From contig NC_059508.1 in NCBI RefSeq assembly GCF_914767665.1, forward strand, positions 27,341,501 to 27,405,500: a stretch of 64,000 nt of DNA, given 5' to 3'. The DNA comes from Harmonia axyridis (taxonomy: Eukaryota > Arthropoda > Insecta > Coleoptera > Coccinellidae). The notes beneath the pieces were generated by a model. That model saw only the letters and a program-made list of their open reading frames with translations. It ran no database searches and was not told the origin of the DNA. Position numbers and translations under genes: made by a program. Positions within the stretch are counted from its first letter, which is position 1, and the number at the start of each line of letters is the position of its first letter. Shown piece after piece: positions 45,901 to 60,028 of this stretch.

Positions 45901-48073
45901 TAATTTTTAATTACAAAATTTTTTGATTTTTAAATATAAATCCATTTATTCAAATTTTTGTAAATTGAATTCTATTGATCCCCCCCCATAGAATTCTTAT
46001 ACAAATTTATTAATAAGGTGATATTTAAAAATTTTAAAAATTTAAAAGTCAGTTTCTTAGTTATTCAAAATCAAAAACTAATAATTTTAAAAACTTAAAC
46101 GTTGATTGTTGGACTTAGCCTCAGGATTGGTTTAGAATATTGAAATTGATCCTGAAGTAGGACGATCAAAATCAACTCAAATTTATCGGGTTTGGTGTTG
46201 ATTGTTGGACTTAGCCTCAGGATTGGTTTAGAATATTGAAATTGATCCTGAAGTAGGACGACCAAAATCAACTCAAATTTATCGGATTTGGTGCTGATTG
46301 TTGGACTTAGCCTCAGGATTAGTTTAGAATGTTGAAATTGATCCTGAAGTAGGACACCAAAATCAACTCAAATTTATCGGATTTGGTGTTGATTGTTGGA
46401 CTTAGCCTCAGGATTGGTTTAGAATATTGGAATTGATCCTGAAGTAGGACGACCAAAATCAACTCAAATTTATCGGGTTTGGTGTTGATTGTTGGACTTA
46501 GCCTCAGGATTGGTTTAGAATGTTGAAATTGATCCTGAAGTAGGGCACCAAAATCAACTCAAATTTATCGGATTTGGTGTTGATTGTTGGACTTAGTCTC
46601 AGGATTGGTTTAGAATGTTGAAATTGATCCTGAAGTAGGACGACTAAAATCAACTCAAATTTATCGGGTTTGGTGTTGATTGTTGGACTTAGCCTCAGGA
46701 TTGGTTTAGAATGTTGAAATTGATCCTGAAGTAGGGCACCAAAATCAACTCAAATTTATCGGATTTGGTATTGATTGTTGGGCTTAGCCTCAGGATTGGT
46801 TTAGAATGTTGAAATTGATCCTGAAGTAGGGCACCAAAATCAACTCAAATTTATCGGATTTGGTGCTGATTGTTGGACTTAGCCTCAGGGTTAGTTTAGA
46901 ATGTTGAAATTGATCCTGAAGTAGGACGACCAAAATCAACTCAAATTTATCGGGTTTGGTGTTGATTGTTGGGCTTAGCCTCAGGATTGGTTTAGAATAT
47001 TGAAATTGATCCTGAAGTAGGGCACCAAAATCAACTCAAATTTATCGGATTTGGTGTTGATTGTTGGACTTAGCCTCAGGATTGGTTTAGAATATTGAAA
47101 TTGATCCTGAAGTAGGACGACCAAAATCAACTCAAATTTATCGGATTTGGTGTTGATTGTTGGACTTAGCCTCAGGATTGGTTTAGAATGTTGAAATTGA
47201 CCCTGAAGTAGGGCACCAAAATCAACTCAAATTTATCGGATTTGGTGTTAATTGTTGGGCTTAGTCTCAGGATTGGTTTAGAATGTTGAAATTGATCCTG
47301 AAGTAGGGCACCAAAATCAACTCAAATTTATCGGATTTGGTGCTGATTGTTGGACTTAGCCTCAGGATTGGTTTAGAATGTTGAAATTGATCCTGAAGTA
47401 GGACACCAAAATCAACTCAAATTTATCGGATTTGGTGCTGATTGTTGGACTTAGCCTCAGGATTAGTTTAGAATGTTGAAATTGATCCTGAAGTAGGACG
47501 ACCAAAATCAACTCAAATTTATCGGATTTGGTGTTGATTGTTGGGCTTAGCCTCAGGATTGGTTTAGAATATTGAAATTGATCCTGAAGTAGGGCACCAA
47601 AATCAACTCAAATTTATCGGGTTTGGTGTTGATTGTTGGACTTAGCCTCAGGATTAGTTTAGAATGTTGAAATTGATCCTGAAGTAGGGCACCAAAATCA
47701 ACTCAAATTTATCGGATTTGGTATTGATTGTTGGGCTTAGTCTCAGGATTGGTTTAGAATGTTGAAATTGATCCTGAAGTAGGACGATCAAAATCAACTC
47801 AAATTTATCGGATTTGGTGTTGATTGTTGGACTTAGCCTCAGGATTGGTTTAGAATGTTGAAATTGATCCTGAAGTAGGACGACCAAAATCAACTCAAAT
47901 TTATCGAATATATTTATATAAATAATCCTATTTTATAGGATTTTTTACTTTGTGAATTAATTTTTGTACACTTAAATTAATGAAAATTTAATAGTTTTTA
48001 TTTAAGGTTAAAATATTAAATTTTAAATTTAACTTAATAAGTTAAATTTTTAATTGTTAATTTTTTTTTGTAA
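42933..48073. other. Mitochondrial control region, NUMT copy C
   Basis: Three 347-bp repeats (42943, 43290, 43637), a 16-nt T run at 44821-44836, the C8 hairpin and nineteen 96-bp units. The open frame at 45628-45819 has a Ser-to-Phe change relative to copies A, B and D, in keeping with no coding constraint. Confidence 0.85.
46103..47906. repeat. 96-bp tandem repeat, nineteen copies (block C)
   Basis: Same order of length variants as block A, at the common offset. Confidence 0.93.
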
Positions 48074-48142
48074 TTATATTCAATAAAATTAAATTATTTC
48101 TTAGAGTTTCAAAAACTCTTGTACATCTTATACTAGAATATA
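48074..48142 (-). tRNA. trnQ: trnQ, NUMT copy C
   Basis: Stems and TTG anticodon retained. Confidence 0.88.
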
Positions 48143-48205
48143 AAGATAAGCTAAAGAAGCTGATGGGTTCATACCCCATTTATAAAGGTATACCCCTTTT
48201 CTTTA
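48142..48205 (+). tRNA. trnM: trnM, NUMT copy C
   Basis: CAT anticodon retained. Confidence 0.88.
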
Positions 48206-48207
48206 TA

Positions 48208-49212
48208 ATTAAAACTATAAAATTAATATTTTTAATTTTAATAATAAGAGGAACTCTTATTTCTATTTCTGCTTATTCATGAATTAATATCTGGATTGGT
48301 TTAGAATTAAACCTCTTAGCTTTTATTCCTATTATAAATTTAGATAATTTTAAGTATTCTTCTGAATCCTCCTTGAAATATTTTTTAGTTCAAGTTTCTG
48401 CATCAATTCTAGTTTTATTTTCTTTTTTAAATTCATTTATTTTAATCAATTCTATCGAGCAATTAATACCTACTTCTATATTTTTGTTTAACAGAGCTAT
48501 CCTTATAAAAATAGGAGCAGCCCCTTTTCACTTTTGATACCCAGAAGTCCTAGAAGGACTAAGATGAGCTAATGCATTATTATTAATAACTTGACAAAAA
48601 ATTGCCCCAATAATTTTAATTATATATAATTTTAAATTAAACCTATTCTTTATTTTGATTATTTTGATATGTATAACCTTAGGGAGTGTAAAAACATGGA
48701 ACCAAACCAGATTAAAAAAAATTCTTGCCTTATCTTCCATTAACCATATTGGTTGAATATTAAGAATAATAATATTAAATCAATCCTTATGAATATTATA
48801 CTTTTTAATTTATACTTTTATTTCTTTAAATATAATCTTAATTTTTAATAAATATAAAATCTTTAACATTAAAGATCTTATAAATAATATGAATTACAAT
48901 AAAACTTTAAAATTCTATTTTTTTTTAAATTTCTTTTCTCTAGGAGGAATCCCCCCTTTTTTAGGATTTTTTCCTAAGTGACTAATTCTAAAAACTTTAA
49001 TTGAAAATCACTTTTATTTTCTATCTTTTATAATAATTTTTATTACTTTAATTTGTATATATATTTATATACGCTTAATACTTCAATCTTTAATAATAAA
49101 ATTAAATGAAAATAAAAAATTTAATTATATTAACTCTTACTATGTAATTTTTTTAAATTGAGTGAATATTTACGGATTAATCATTTTTACTGTAATTTTT
49201 AGAATTTATTAA
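48208..49212 (+). pseudogene. nad2: nad2, complete NUMT copy C
   Basis: Open over 334 mitochondrial codons. The private changes of block C seen in the control region do not extend into this gene as far as I could see. Confidence 0.9.
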
Positions 49213-49273
49213 GGATTTAAGTTAAATAAACTAGTAACCTTCAAAGTTAAAAATAGAATTATTCTAAGCCTTA
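49211..49273 (+). tRNA. trnW: trnW, NUMT copy C
   Basis: TCA anticodon retained. Confidence 0.86.
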
Positions 49274-49328
49274 GAATAATATTCACCTATAAATTTGCAA
49301 TTTATAATCATAATTGAATATAAGGCTT
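49265..49328 (-). tRNA. trnC: trnC, NUMT copy C
   Basis: GCA anticodon retained. Confidence 0.88.
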
Positions 49329-49330
49329 AA

Positions 49331-49387
49331 TAAAGGAGAAAACTCATAATTAAATTTACAATTTAACGCTTTAATTCAGCCACTTTA
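49331..49387 (-). tRNA. trnY: trnY, NUMT copy C
   Basis: GTA anticodon retained. Ends approximate. Confidence 0.8.
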
Positions 49388-50486
49388 TCGAATAAATGAT
49401 TATTTTCTACTAATCATAAAGATATTGGAACATTATACTTTTTATTTGGAATATGGGCAGGAATAGTAGGAACATCGTTAAGTATTTTAATTCGGTTAGA
49501 ATTAGGAACTAGAGGAAGATTAATTGGAAACGACCAAATTTATAATATAATTGTTACAGCTCATGCTTTCATTATAATTTTCTTTATAGTAATACCTATT
49601 ATAATTGGGGGTTTTGGAAATTGATTAGTTCCTTTAATAATTGGAGCTCCTGATATAGCATTTCCACGATTAAATAACATAAGATTTTGACTTTTACCCC
49701 CTGCTTTAACTCTTTTAATTTTAAGAACAATTGTAGAAATAGGGGCAGGAACAGAATGAACTGTTTACCCTCCTCTTTCTTCTAATTTAACACATAACGG
49801 GCCTTCAGTAGATTTAGTGATTTTTAGTTTACATTTAGCAGGAATTTCCTCAATTTTAGGTGCAGTAAATTTCATTTCAACTATTATAAATATACGTCCA
49901 TTTGGTATAATACTTGATAAAACTCCTTTATTTGTATGATCTGTTCTTATTACAGCAATTCTTTTATTACTATCACTACCAGTTCTTGCAGGAGCAATTA
50001 CTATACTATTAACTGACCGAAACTTAAATTCTTCTTTTTTTGATCCAACCGGTGGGGGAGACCCAATTTTATACCAACATTTATTTTGATTTTTTGGCCA
50101 TCCTGAAGTTTATATTTTAATTCTCCCAGGATTTGGTATAATTTCCCATATTATTACACAAGAAAGAGGGAAAAAAATTGCCTTTGGTTCTTTAGGAATA
50201 ATTTATGCTATATTAGCTATTGGACTTCTAGGATTTGTAGTATGAGCTCATCACATATTTACAGTGGGAATAGATGTTGATACTCGAGCTTATTTTACTT
50301 CAGCTACTATAATTATTGCAGTACCCACTGGAATTAAAATTTTTTCTTGATTAGCAACTTTACATGGAATACAATTTTACTATACACCTTCAATTTTATG
50401 AACCCTGGGATTTTTATTTTTATTTACAATTGGTGGATTAACAGGAGTAATTTTAGCTAACTCTTCCATAGATATTATTTTACATG
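49388..50486 (+). pseudogene. cox1: cox1, 5' 72%, NUMT copy C
   Basis: Same truncation point and open mitochondrial frame as copy A. Confidence 0.92.
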
Positions 50487-53400
50487 GATAATTCTTCATT
50501 AAACAAAAAGAAGGGAATAAGAACAGTCCCTTATACCAAAGTGGTTTCCTTAGACACGTGTGTCAAGCTTTCGTCCCTGTGTAATACGATGAAAAGAGTT
50601 AGAATGAGAAACATTGAAGGAAATAACAAACAAATGAAATCAACAACAGAAGTCAGTCGTGCATTTGTGGTTACAGCAGCAATTGACCTCACTACGTGGG
50701 AGATTATACCTGCGTGTCATCCGAGTCCAAGAAAATCAACAATGCGGAATGGCTTACTTGGATAATTGATCATTATACAGTAAGAAGGGAATATGAACTG
50801 TCCCTTATACCAATGTGGTTTCCATAGACACGTGTGTCAAGCTTTCGTCCCTGTGTAATACGATGAAAAGAGTTAGAATGAGAAACATTGAAGGAAATAA
50901 CAAACAAATGAAATCAACAACAGAAGTCAGTCGTGCATTTGTGGTTACAGCAGCAATTGACCTCACCACGTGGGAGATTATACCTGCGTGTCATCCGAGT
51001 CCAAGAAAATCAACAATGTGGAATGGCTTACTTGGATAATTGATCATTATACAGAAAGAAGGGAATAAGAACAGTCCCTTATACCAAAGTGGTTTCCTTA
51101 GACACGTGTGTCAAGCTTTCGTCCCTGTGTAATACGATGAAAAGAGTTAGAATGAGAAACATTGAAGGAAATAACAAACAAATGAAATCAACAACAGAAG
51201 TCAGTCGTGCATTTGTGGTTACAGCAGCAATTAACCTTACCACGTGGGCGATTATAGCTACCTGCGTGACATCAGAGTCTAAGAAAATCAACAATGTGGA
51301 ATGGCTTACTTGGATAATTGTTCATTAAACAAAAAGAAGGGAATAAGAACAGTCCCTTATACCAAAGTGGTTTCCTCAGACACGTATGTCAATCTTTCTT
51401 CCCTGTGCAATACGATGAAAATTGTTAGAATGAGAAACATAGATGGAAATAACAAACAAATGAAATCAACAACAGAAGTCAGTCGTGCATTTGTGGTTAC
51501 AGCAGCAATTGACCTTACCACGTGGTAGATTATAGCTACCTGCGTGACATCCGAGTCCAAGAAAATCAACAATGTGGAATGGCTTACTTGGATAATTGTT
51601 CATTGAACAAAAAGAAGGGAATAAGAACAGTCCCTTATACCAAAGTGGTTTCCTTAGACACGTGTGTCAAGCTTTCGTCCCTGTGCAATACGATGAAAAG
51701 AGTTAGGATGAGAAACATTGAAGGAAATAACAAACAAATGAAATCAACAACAGAAGTCAGTCGTGCATTTGTGGTTACAGCAGCAATTGACCTCACCACG
51801 TGGGAGATTATACCTGCGTGTCATCCGAGTCCAAGAAAATCAACAATGTGGAATGGCTTACTTGGATAATTGATCATTATACAGAAAGAAGGGAATAAGA
51901 ACAGTCCCTTATACCAAAGTGGTTTCCTTAGACACGTGTGTCAAGCTTTCGTCCCTGTGTAATACGATGAAAAGAGTTAGAATGGGAAACATTGAAGGAA
52001 ATAACAAACAAATGAAATCAACAACAGAAGTCAGTCGTGCATTTGTGGTTACAGCAGCAATTGACCTCACTACGTGGGAGATTATACCTGCGTGTCATCC
52101 GAGTCCAAGAAAATCAACAATGCGGAATGGCTTACTTGGATGATTGATCATTATACAGTAAGAAGGGAATAAGAACTGTCCCTTATACCAATGTGGTTTC
52201 CATAGACACGTGTGTCAAGCTTTCGTCCCTGTGCAATACGATGAGAAGTGTTAGAATGAGAAACATTGAAGGAAATAACAAACAAATGAAATCAACAACA
52301 GAAGTCAGCCGTCCAATTGTGGTTACAGCAGCAATTGACCTTACCACGTGGGAGATTATAGCTACCCGCGTGTCATCCGAGTCCAAGAAACTCAACAATG
52401 TGGAATGGCTTACTTGGATAATTGTTTATTAAACAAAAAGAAGGGAATAAGAACAGTCCCTTTCACCAATGTGATTTCCTTAGACACGTGTGTCAAGCTT
52501 TCGTCCCTGTGCAATACGATGAAAAGAGTTAGAATGAGAAACATTGAAGGATATAACAAACAAATGAAATCAAAAATAGAAGTCAGTCGTGCTTTTGTGG
52601 TTACAGCAGCAATTAACCTTACCACGTGGGCGATTATAGCTACCTGCGTGACATCAGAGTCTAAGAAAATCAACAATGTGGAATGGCTTACTTGGATAAT
52701 GGTTCATTAAACAAAAAGAAGGGAATAAGAACAGTCCCTTATACCAAAGTGGTTTCCTCAGACACGTATGTCAATCTTTCTTCCCTGTGCAATACGATGA
52801 AAAGTGTTTGAATGAGAAACATAGATGGAAATAACAAACAAATGAAATCAACAACAGAAGTCAGTCGTGCATTTGTGGTTACAGCAGCAATTGACCTTAC
52901 CACGTGGTAGATTATAGCTACCTGCGTGACATCCAAGTCCAAGAAAATCAACAATGTGGAATGGCTTACTTGGATAATTGTTCATTGAACAAAAAGAAGG
53001 GAATAAGAACAGTCCCTTATACCAAAGTGGTTTCCTTAGACACGTGTGTCAAGCTTTTGTCCCTGTGCAATACGATGAAAAGTGTTAGGATGAGAAACAT
53101 TGAAGGAAATAACAAACAAATGAAATCAACAACAGAAGTCAGTCGTGCATTTGTGGTTACAGCAGCAATTGACCTCACCACGTGGGAGATTATACCTGCG
53201 TGTCATCCTCGTCCAAGAAAATCAACTATGTGGAATGGCTTACTTGGATAATTGATCATTATACAGAAAGAAGGGAATAAGAACAGTCCCTTATACCAAA
53301 GTGATTTCCTTAGACACGTGTGTCAAGCTTTCGTCCCTGTGTAATACGATGAAAAGAGTTAGAATGAGAAACATTGAAGGAAATAACAAACAAATGAAAT

Positions 53401-53887
53401 CAACAACAGAAGTCAGTCGTGCATTTGTGGTTACAGCAGCAATTGACCTTACCACGTGGAAGATTATAGCTACCTGCGTGACATCCGAGTCCAAGAAAAT
53501 CAACAATGTGGAATGGCTTACTTGGATAATTCTTCATTAAACAAAAAGAAGGGAATAAGAACAGTCCCTTATACCAAAGTGGTTTCCTTAGACACGTGTG
53601 TCAAGCTTTCGTCCCTGTGTAATACGATGAAAAGAGTTAGAATGAGAAACATTGAAGGAAATAACAAACAAATGAAATCAACAACAGAAGTCAGTCGTGC
53701 ATTTGTGGTTACAGCAGCAATTGACCTCACTACGTGGGAGATTATACCTGCGTGTCATTCGAGTCCAAGAAAATCAACAATGCGGAATGGCTTACTTGGA
53801 TAATTGATCATTATACAGTAAGAAGGGAATGAGAACTGTCCCTTATACCAATGTGGTTTCCATAGACACGTGTGTCAAGCTTTCGTC
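50487..53887. repeat. Satellite array between blocks C and D
   Basis: 3,401 bp, about 12.3 monomers. The 363-bp segment is at both ends (50487-50849 and 53525-53887). Monomer variants appear in the same order as in 9545-12945. Confidence 0.95.
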
Positions 53888-54754
53888 ACTTTCCAGTAAA
53901 TCTACTATGTTACGACTTATTCCATATTAGATGAAAGCGACGGGCAATATGTGCATATTTTAGTACTAAATCATTAAAAATAAAAATATTTAATTACAAT
54001 CAAATCCAATTTCATAAAACTTTTAAAATATATAAATCCATAAATATAATTTAATGTAACCCATTTCTACTTTAATATAAACTTCACCTTGATCTGATTT
54101 AAATTTTTAAAAAATATCTAAATATTAATTTCTAAAAAAATATTTAACAACGACGATATAAAAGTTTCTAACTAAAGTAATTTTAATCGTGGATTATCGT
54201 TTATAGAACAGGTTCCTCTGAAAAGTAAAAATACCGCCAAATCATTTAGCTTTAAAGAACTTAACTATTAATCACTTAACTTTATAATTTACTTAATTAA
54301 TAATAGGGTATCTAATCCTAGTTTATTATAATAATTTCTTAACCTCATAAAAACATAATTAAAAATATTAATAAATTAAAATTTCACCTTAAAACTTAAA
54401 ATTTCTTTTTTAATTTTCAATTCTATTAATTAAAGCTAATAAATATATATTATATTTTTTGTATAACCGCTGCTGCTGGCACAAAAATTGCAAATACTAA
54501 ATCTTATCACTAATTCTAAATTTTTTTAATAATTAAAAATATACACTACTAATTTATTAAATTTAAAACAATATTCATATAAATCTTGAATGAATATATA
54601 TATCTAATACCATAATCAAATATCTAATTAACTAAAACCCAAAAAAGACTACATTTAGTTAAAATTTATTTCAAACAAAAAAAAATTAACTTTATTTAGA
54701 AATAATAATAATTAAATTAAATTTAAAAAATTAAATTATTAAAACTAATAATTT
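53888..54754 (-). rRNA. rrnS: rrnS (mitochondrial 12S rRNA), NUMT copy D
   Basis: Landmarks as in copy A. Shares with C the TTTTCAATTC variant. The 5' end is estimated. Confidence 0.88.
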
Positions 54755-57700
54755 TAAAAACTTTATGTTAACAAATCTTTGTAACTTCCTCCCGTCAAAA
54801 ACGTCCCCTTAGATAATAACCAAACCTTAAACTTTTTAACTCTAAATTAAAAAATTTTCCCCCAAGGATTTACAAGTTATACCCTTAAATTTAGTGCTAC
54901 CCTACTCACTAAATCCAATACTAAACAATATAAATTGTAACAATTCTTATTGCCGACTGTTATAGCTTTATTCAAATTTAATTTTAATAAAATAAATTTT
55001 GTAATAAACTGAAGCCTACCAAATATCAAAAATATTTTAAATTATCGGATTTAAAAAATTCTTAATAAATACAATAATTTTTAAAAAATAAATTATAATT
55101 ATAAAAACTTTATGTTAACAAATCTTTGTAACTTCCTCCCGTCAAAAACGTCCCCTTAGATAATAACCAAACCTTAAACTTTTTAACTCTAAATTAAAAA
55201 ATTTTCCCCCAAGGATTTACAAGTTATACCCTTAAATTTAGTGCTACCCTACTCACTAAATCCAATACTAAACAATATAAATTGTAACAATTCTTATTGC
55301 CGACTGTTATAGCTTTATTCAAATTTAATTTTAATAAAATAAATTTTGTAATAAACTGAAGCCTACCAAATATCAAAAATATTTTAAATTATCGGATTTA
55401 AAAAATTCTTAATAAATACAATAATTTTTAAAAAATAAATTATAATTATAAAAACTTTATGTTAACAAATCTTTGTAACTTCCTCCCGTCAAAAACGTCC
55501 CCTTAGATAATAACCAAACCTTAAACTTTTTAACTCTAAATTAAAAAATTTTCCCCCAAGGATTTACAAGTTATACCCTTAAATTTAGTGCTACCCTACT
55601 CACTAAATCCAATACTAAACAATATAAATTGTAACAATTCTTATTGCCGACTGTTATAGCTTTATTCAAATTTAATTTTAATAAAATAAATTTTGTAATA
55701 AACTGAAGCCTACCAAATATCAAAAATATTTTAAATTATCGGATTTAAAAAATTCTTGATAAATACAATAATTTTAAAAAAATAAATTATAATTTTATTA
55801 TAAAATAAAATAATCAAAAATTAAATTTTTTAAAATTCAAAATAAATTTAAATTTAAATTTATTAATTTAGTTCCCCCCGAAACTAAACATTTTCTATTT
55901 TTATTAAAATATTTAAATTAACCTATTCTAAAAATTTTCAAAATTATATAAAAATCAAATTTTTGAAAAATGAAAAAAAAATTCCTCCCCTAATCATCAA
56001 AATTTTCAAAAATCCATAAATTTTGATAAATTTTTAACAATTTTTCACAAAATTTTTAAACGAAATAACTTTATTACACTAACAAATAATTTTTTCAAAA
56101 AAAATTATTAGATAATTTCCATATCACAATTTTTAAAAATTATTTAAATTTAAATTTCTAACAAAAAAATATAGATTTTTTTTTTATGAGCGATTTCCTT
56201 TTAAGCATTTATATAAAATTTTCAAAAATTACTCGAATTTTATGAAAATCCTAAATTTTTATACATAATTTTTTTAACTATGTAATAATTAAACTTAAAA
56301 TAATTATAATTTAAATCAAAATATTGACATAATAACTTTACTTTACTAACAAATCATTTTTTTACCCTTTAAGATCACTTTTTATCCAATAAATTAAAAA
56401 TTATTCGAGACAACCAAAAAATAGACAAATTTAACCAAATATTTAAAAATTACATTTTTTTGTTAGATATTTTAATTTAAATTTTTTATGAAATCTTTAT
56501 TAATTTTATTTTTCTAAATCTATTTTTCACGTAATTTTTAATAGATTTAGTTAAAATAAGAATGACTTCATTTTCATGATAAATACCATAATACTTTAGA
56601 AATAATATTTCTTAATGATAATTTAATTCATTAATACTTAGGTTTTTTTTTTTTTTTCATTAATTTTGAATTTTTCATTAAAAATTAACTTTATTAATAA
56701 CTAATAATTTTTAATATATTATTAATAATTATAGATTAATTATAATTTAATTCTTATATAAATAAAATGTTAATATTTTAATGTTAAATTAATTATTAAT
56801 AATTTATACTCTTTATATATATATTATAAATATTATTAATATATAAAATATTTATTAATATAGAAATTCTCGAAATTCACCGTCGTTTTTATATACTGAT
56901 TTACTTTATATATTCTTTCTCTTTTTTTCGGGAGTACTATTATATATCCCTTAAGATACCAATATTAAATCGGTTTTTATATATTTAAAAATGTTTATTT
57001 TAACTATTTAATTAAAATTAGCACCTAGAATATTACTAATGGTACTATCCAATGTAAGATATATTTCGCCCTTATATATAAATAATTATATATTAATAAG
57101 TAATTATTAATTATTAAATATTATAGATATATATAAATAAATTCTTTAATTAAAAAGGCATAGGGTCCAAGAGAAAAACCCTATTAAAAGACAAAATTTA
57201 AATTAATACTGCTAATAAAGTATCGATTTTAGGCCATTTTTTTTTGCCCAAATTTTGACCCAAAAAATGCAAAAAATTGCAAAATTTTGCATTTTTTTCG
57301 TTTTTTTTTGAAATTTTTCAAAAAATTTGATCTTTAAAATTGACATTATTGTCTAAAAAACAATTATAACACTTGGATATAAAAACCGATGTATGAGGAA
57401 ATTCCTATTAGGGCGCCTGAAGAAAGGATCATTTTGATGAGATGAAACATGTGCAACCCACCCCTAGTTCCATCCCCGAAATTTTTGAAAAAAATGCCAA
57501 ATTTCGTGAAATTTGATGAAATTTGGAAAAAATCTTCGGATTACAAAATTTTACAGGGATCGATTATTTTTTATGTGAAAAAAGGATTTATCATAAAATC
57601 TCTTTTTCCAAACTATTTTGTTAGAAAAATCAACTTTTAGAAAAAATTCTTCTTCTAGTCTAACAGAAAATTTATTTTATAGAAAATTTAAACCTTTTCT

Positions 57701-59894
57701 GTGAAAATAAAATTGAAAGAATAATTTTTAATTACAAAATTTTTTGATTTTTAAATATAAATCCATTTATTCAAATTTTTGTAAATTGAATTCTATTGAT
57801 CCCCCCCCATAGAATTCTTATACAAATTTATTAATAAGGTGATATTTAAAAATTTTAAAAATTTAAAAGTCAGTTTCTTAGTTATTCAAAATCAAAAACT
57901 AATAATTTTAAAAACTTAAACGTTGATTGTTGGACTTAGCCTCAGGATTGGTTTAGAATATTGAAATTGATCCTGAAGTAGGACGATCAAAATCAACTCA
58001 AATTTATCGGGTTTGGTGTTGATTGTTGGACTTAGCCTCAGGATTGGTTTAGAATATTGAAATTGATCCTGAAGTAGGACGACCAAAATCAACTCAAATT
58101 TATCGGATTTGGTGCTGATTGTTGGACTTAGCCTCAGGATTAGTTTAGAATGTTGAAATTGATCCTGAAGTAGGACACCAAAATCAACTCAAATTTATCG
58201 GATTTGGTGTTGATTGTTGGACTTAGCCTCAGGATTGGTTTAGAATATTGGAATTGATCCTGAAGTAGGACGACCAAAATCAACTCAAATTTATCGGGTT
58301 TGGTGTTGATTGTTGGACTTAGCCTCAGGATTGGTTTAGAATGTTGAAATTGATCCTGAAGTAGGGCACCAAAATCAACTCAAATTTATCGGATTTGGTG
58401 TTGATTGTTGGACTTAGTCTCAGGATTGGTTTAGAATGTTGAAATTGATCCTGAAGTAGGACGACTAAAATCAACTCAAATTTATCGGGTTTGGTGTTGA
58501 TTGTTGGACTTAGCCTCAGGATTGGTTTAGAATGTTGAAATTGATCCTGAAGTAGGGCACCAAAATCAACTCAAATTTATCGGATTTGGTATTGATTGTT
58601 GGGCTTAGCCTCAGGATTGGTTTAGAATGTTGAAATTGATCCTGAAGTAGGGCACCAAAATCAACTCAAATTTATCGGATTTGGTGCTGATTGTTGGACT
58701 TAGCCTCAGGGTTAGTTTAGAATGTTGAAATTGATCCTGAAGTAGGACGACCAAAATCAACTCAAATTTATCGGGTTTGGTGTTGATTGTTGGGCTTAGC
58801 CTCAGGATTGGTTTAGAATATTGAAATTGATCCTGAAGTAGGGCACCAAAATCAACTCAAATTTATCGGATTTGGTGTTGATTGTTGGACTTAGCCTCAG
58901 GATTGGTTTAGAATATTGAAATTGATCCTGAAGTAGGACGACCAAAATCAACTCAAATTTATCGGATTTGGTGTTGATTGTTGGACTTAGCCTCAGGATT
59001 GGTTTAGAATGTTGAAATTGACCCTGAAGTAGGGCACCAAAATCAACTCAAATTTATCGGATTTGGTGTTAATTGTTGGGCTTAGTCTCAGGATTGGTTT
59101 AGAATGTTGAAATTGATCCTGAAGTAGGGCACCAAAATCAACTCAAATTTATCGGATTTGGTGCTGATTGTTGGACTTAGCCTCAGGATTGGTTTAGAAT
59201 GTTGAAATTGATCCTGAAGTAGGACACCAAAATCAACTCAAATTTATCGGATTTGGTGCTGATTGTTGGACTTAGCCTCAGGATTAGTTTAGAATGTTGA
59301 AATTGATCCTGAAGTAGGACGACCAAAATCAACTCAAATTTATCGGATTTGGTGTTGATTGTTGGGCTTAGCCTCAGGATTGGTTTAGAATATTGAAATT
59401 GATCCTGAAGTAGGGCACCAAAATCAACTCAAATTTATCGGGTTTGGTGTTGATTGTTGGACTTAGCCTCAGGATTAGTTTAGAATGTTGAAATTGATCC
59501 TGAAGTAGGGCACCAAAATCAACTCAAATTTATCGGATTTGGTATTGATTGTTGGGCTTAGTCTCAGGATTGGTTTAGAATGTTGAAATTGATCCTGAAG
59601 TAGGACGATCAAAATCAACTCAAATTTATCGGATTTGGTGTTGATTGTTGGACTTAGCCTCAGGATTGGTTTAGAATGTTGAAATTGATCCTGAAGTAGG
59701 ACGACCAAAATCAACTCAAATTTATCGAATATATTTATATAAATAATCCTATTTTATAGGATTTTTTACTTTGTGAATTAATTTTTGTACACTTAAATTA
59801 ATGAAAATTTAATAGTTTTTATTTAAGGTTAAAATATTAAATTTTAAATTTAACTTAATAAGTTAAATTTTTAATTGTTAATTTTTTTTTGTAA
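54755..59894. other. Mitochondrial control region, NUMT copy D
   Basis: Three 347-bp repeats (54765, 55112, 55459), a T run of 15, the C8 hairpin and nineteen 96-bp units. It lacks the private changes of block C and looks closest to a consensus. Confidence 0.85.
57924..59727. repeat. 96-bp tandem repeat, nineteen copies (block D)
   Basis: Same unit order as in A and C. Confidence 0.93.
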
Positions 59895-59963
59895 TTATAT
59901 TCAATAAAATTAAATTATTTCTTAGAGTTTCAAAAACTCTTGTACATCTTATACTAGAATATA
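59895..59963 (-). tRNA. trnQ: trnQ, NUMT copy D
   Basis: Stems and TTG anticodon retained. Confidence 0.88.
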
Positions 59964-60026
59964 AAGATAAGCTAAAGAAGCTGATGGGTTCATACCCCAT
60001 TTATAAAGGTATACCCCTTTTCTTTA
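59963..60026 (+). tRNA. trnM: trnM, NUMT copy D
   Basis: CAT anticodon retained. Confidence 0.88.
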
Positions 60027-60028
60027 TA

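Larger units (their letters stand above)
42066..50486 (+). other. NUMT block C
   Basis: 8,421 bp with both breakpoints as in block A (constant offset 40,942). It carries the most private substitutions of the four, mainly in the control region, for example near 43097, 44424, 45410, 45488, 45567 and 45589. Confidence 0.93.
42066..53887. repeat. Composite higher-order repeat unit: NUMT plus satellite, 11,822 bp
   Basis: From the 12S edge of block C to the base before the 12S edge of block D. The unit is 8,421 bp of mitochondrial sequence plus 3,401 bp of satellite (3,038 bp of 11-mer plus the 363-bp flank). The next unit begins at 53888 and leaves the window incomplete. Block A with 9545-12945 has the same layout but lacks a NUMT at the next expected position. 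Confidence 0.92.
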
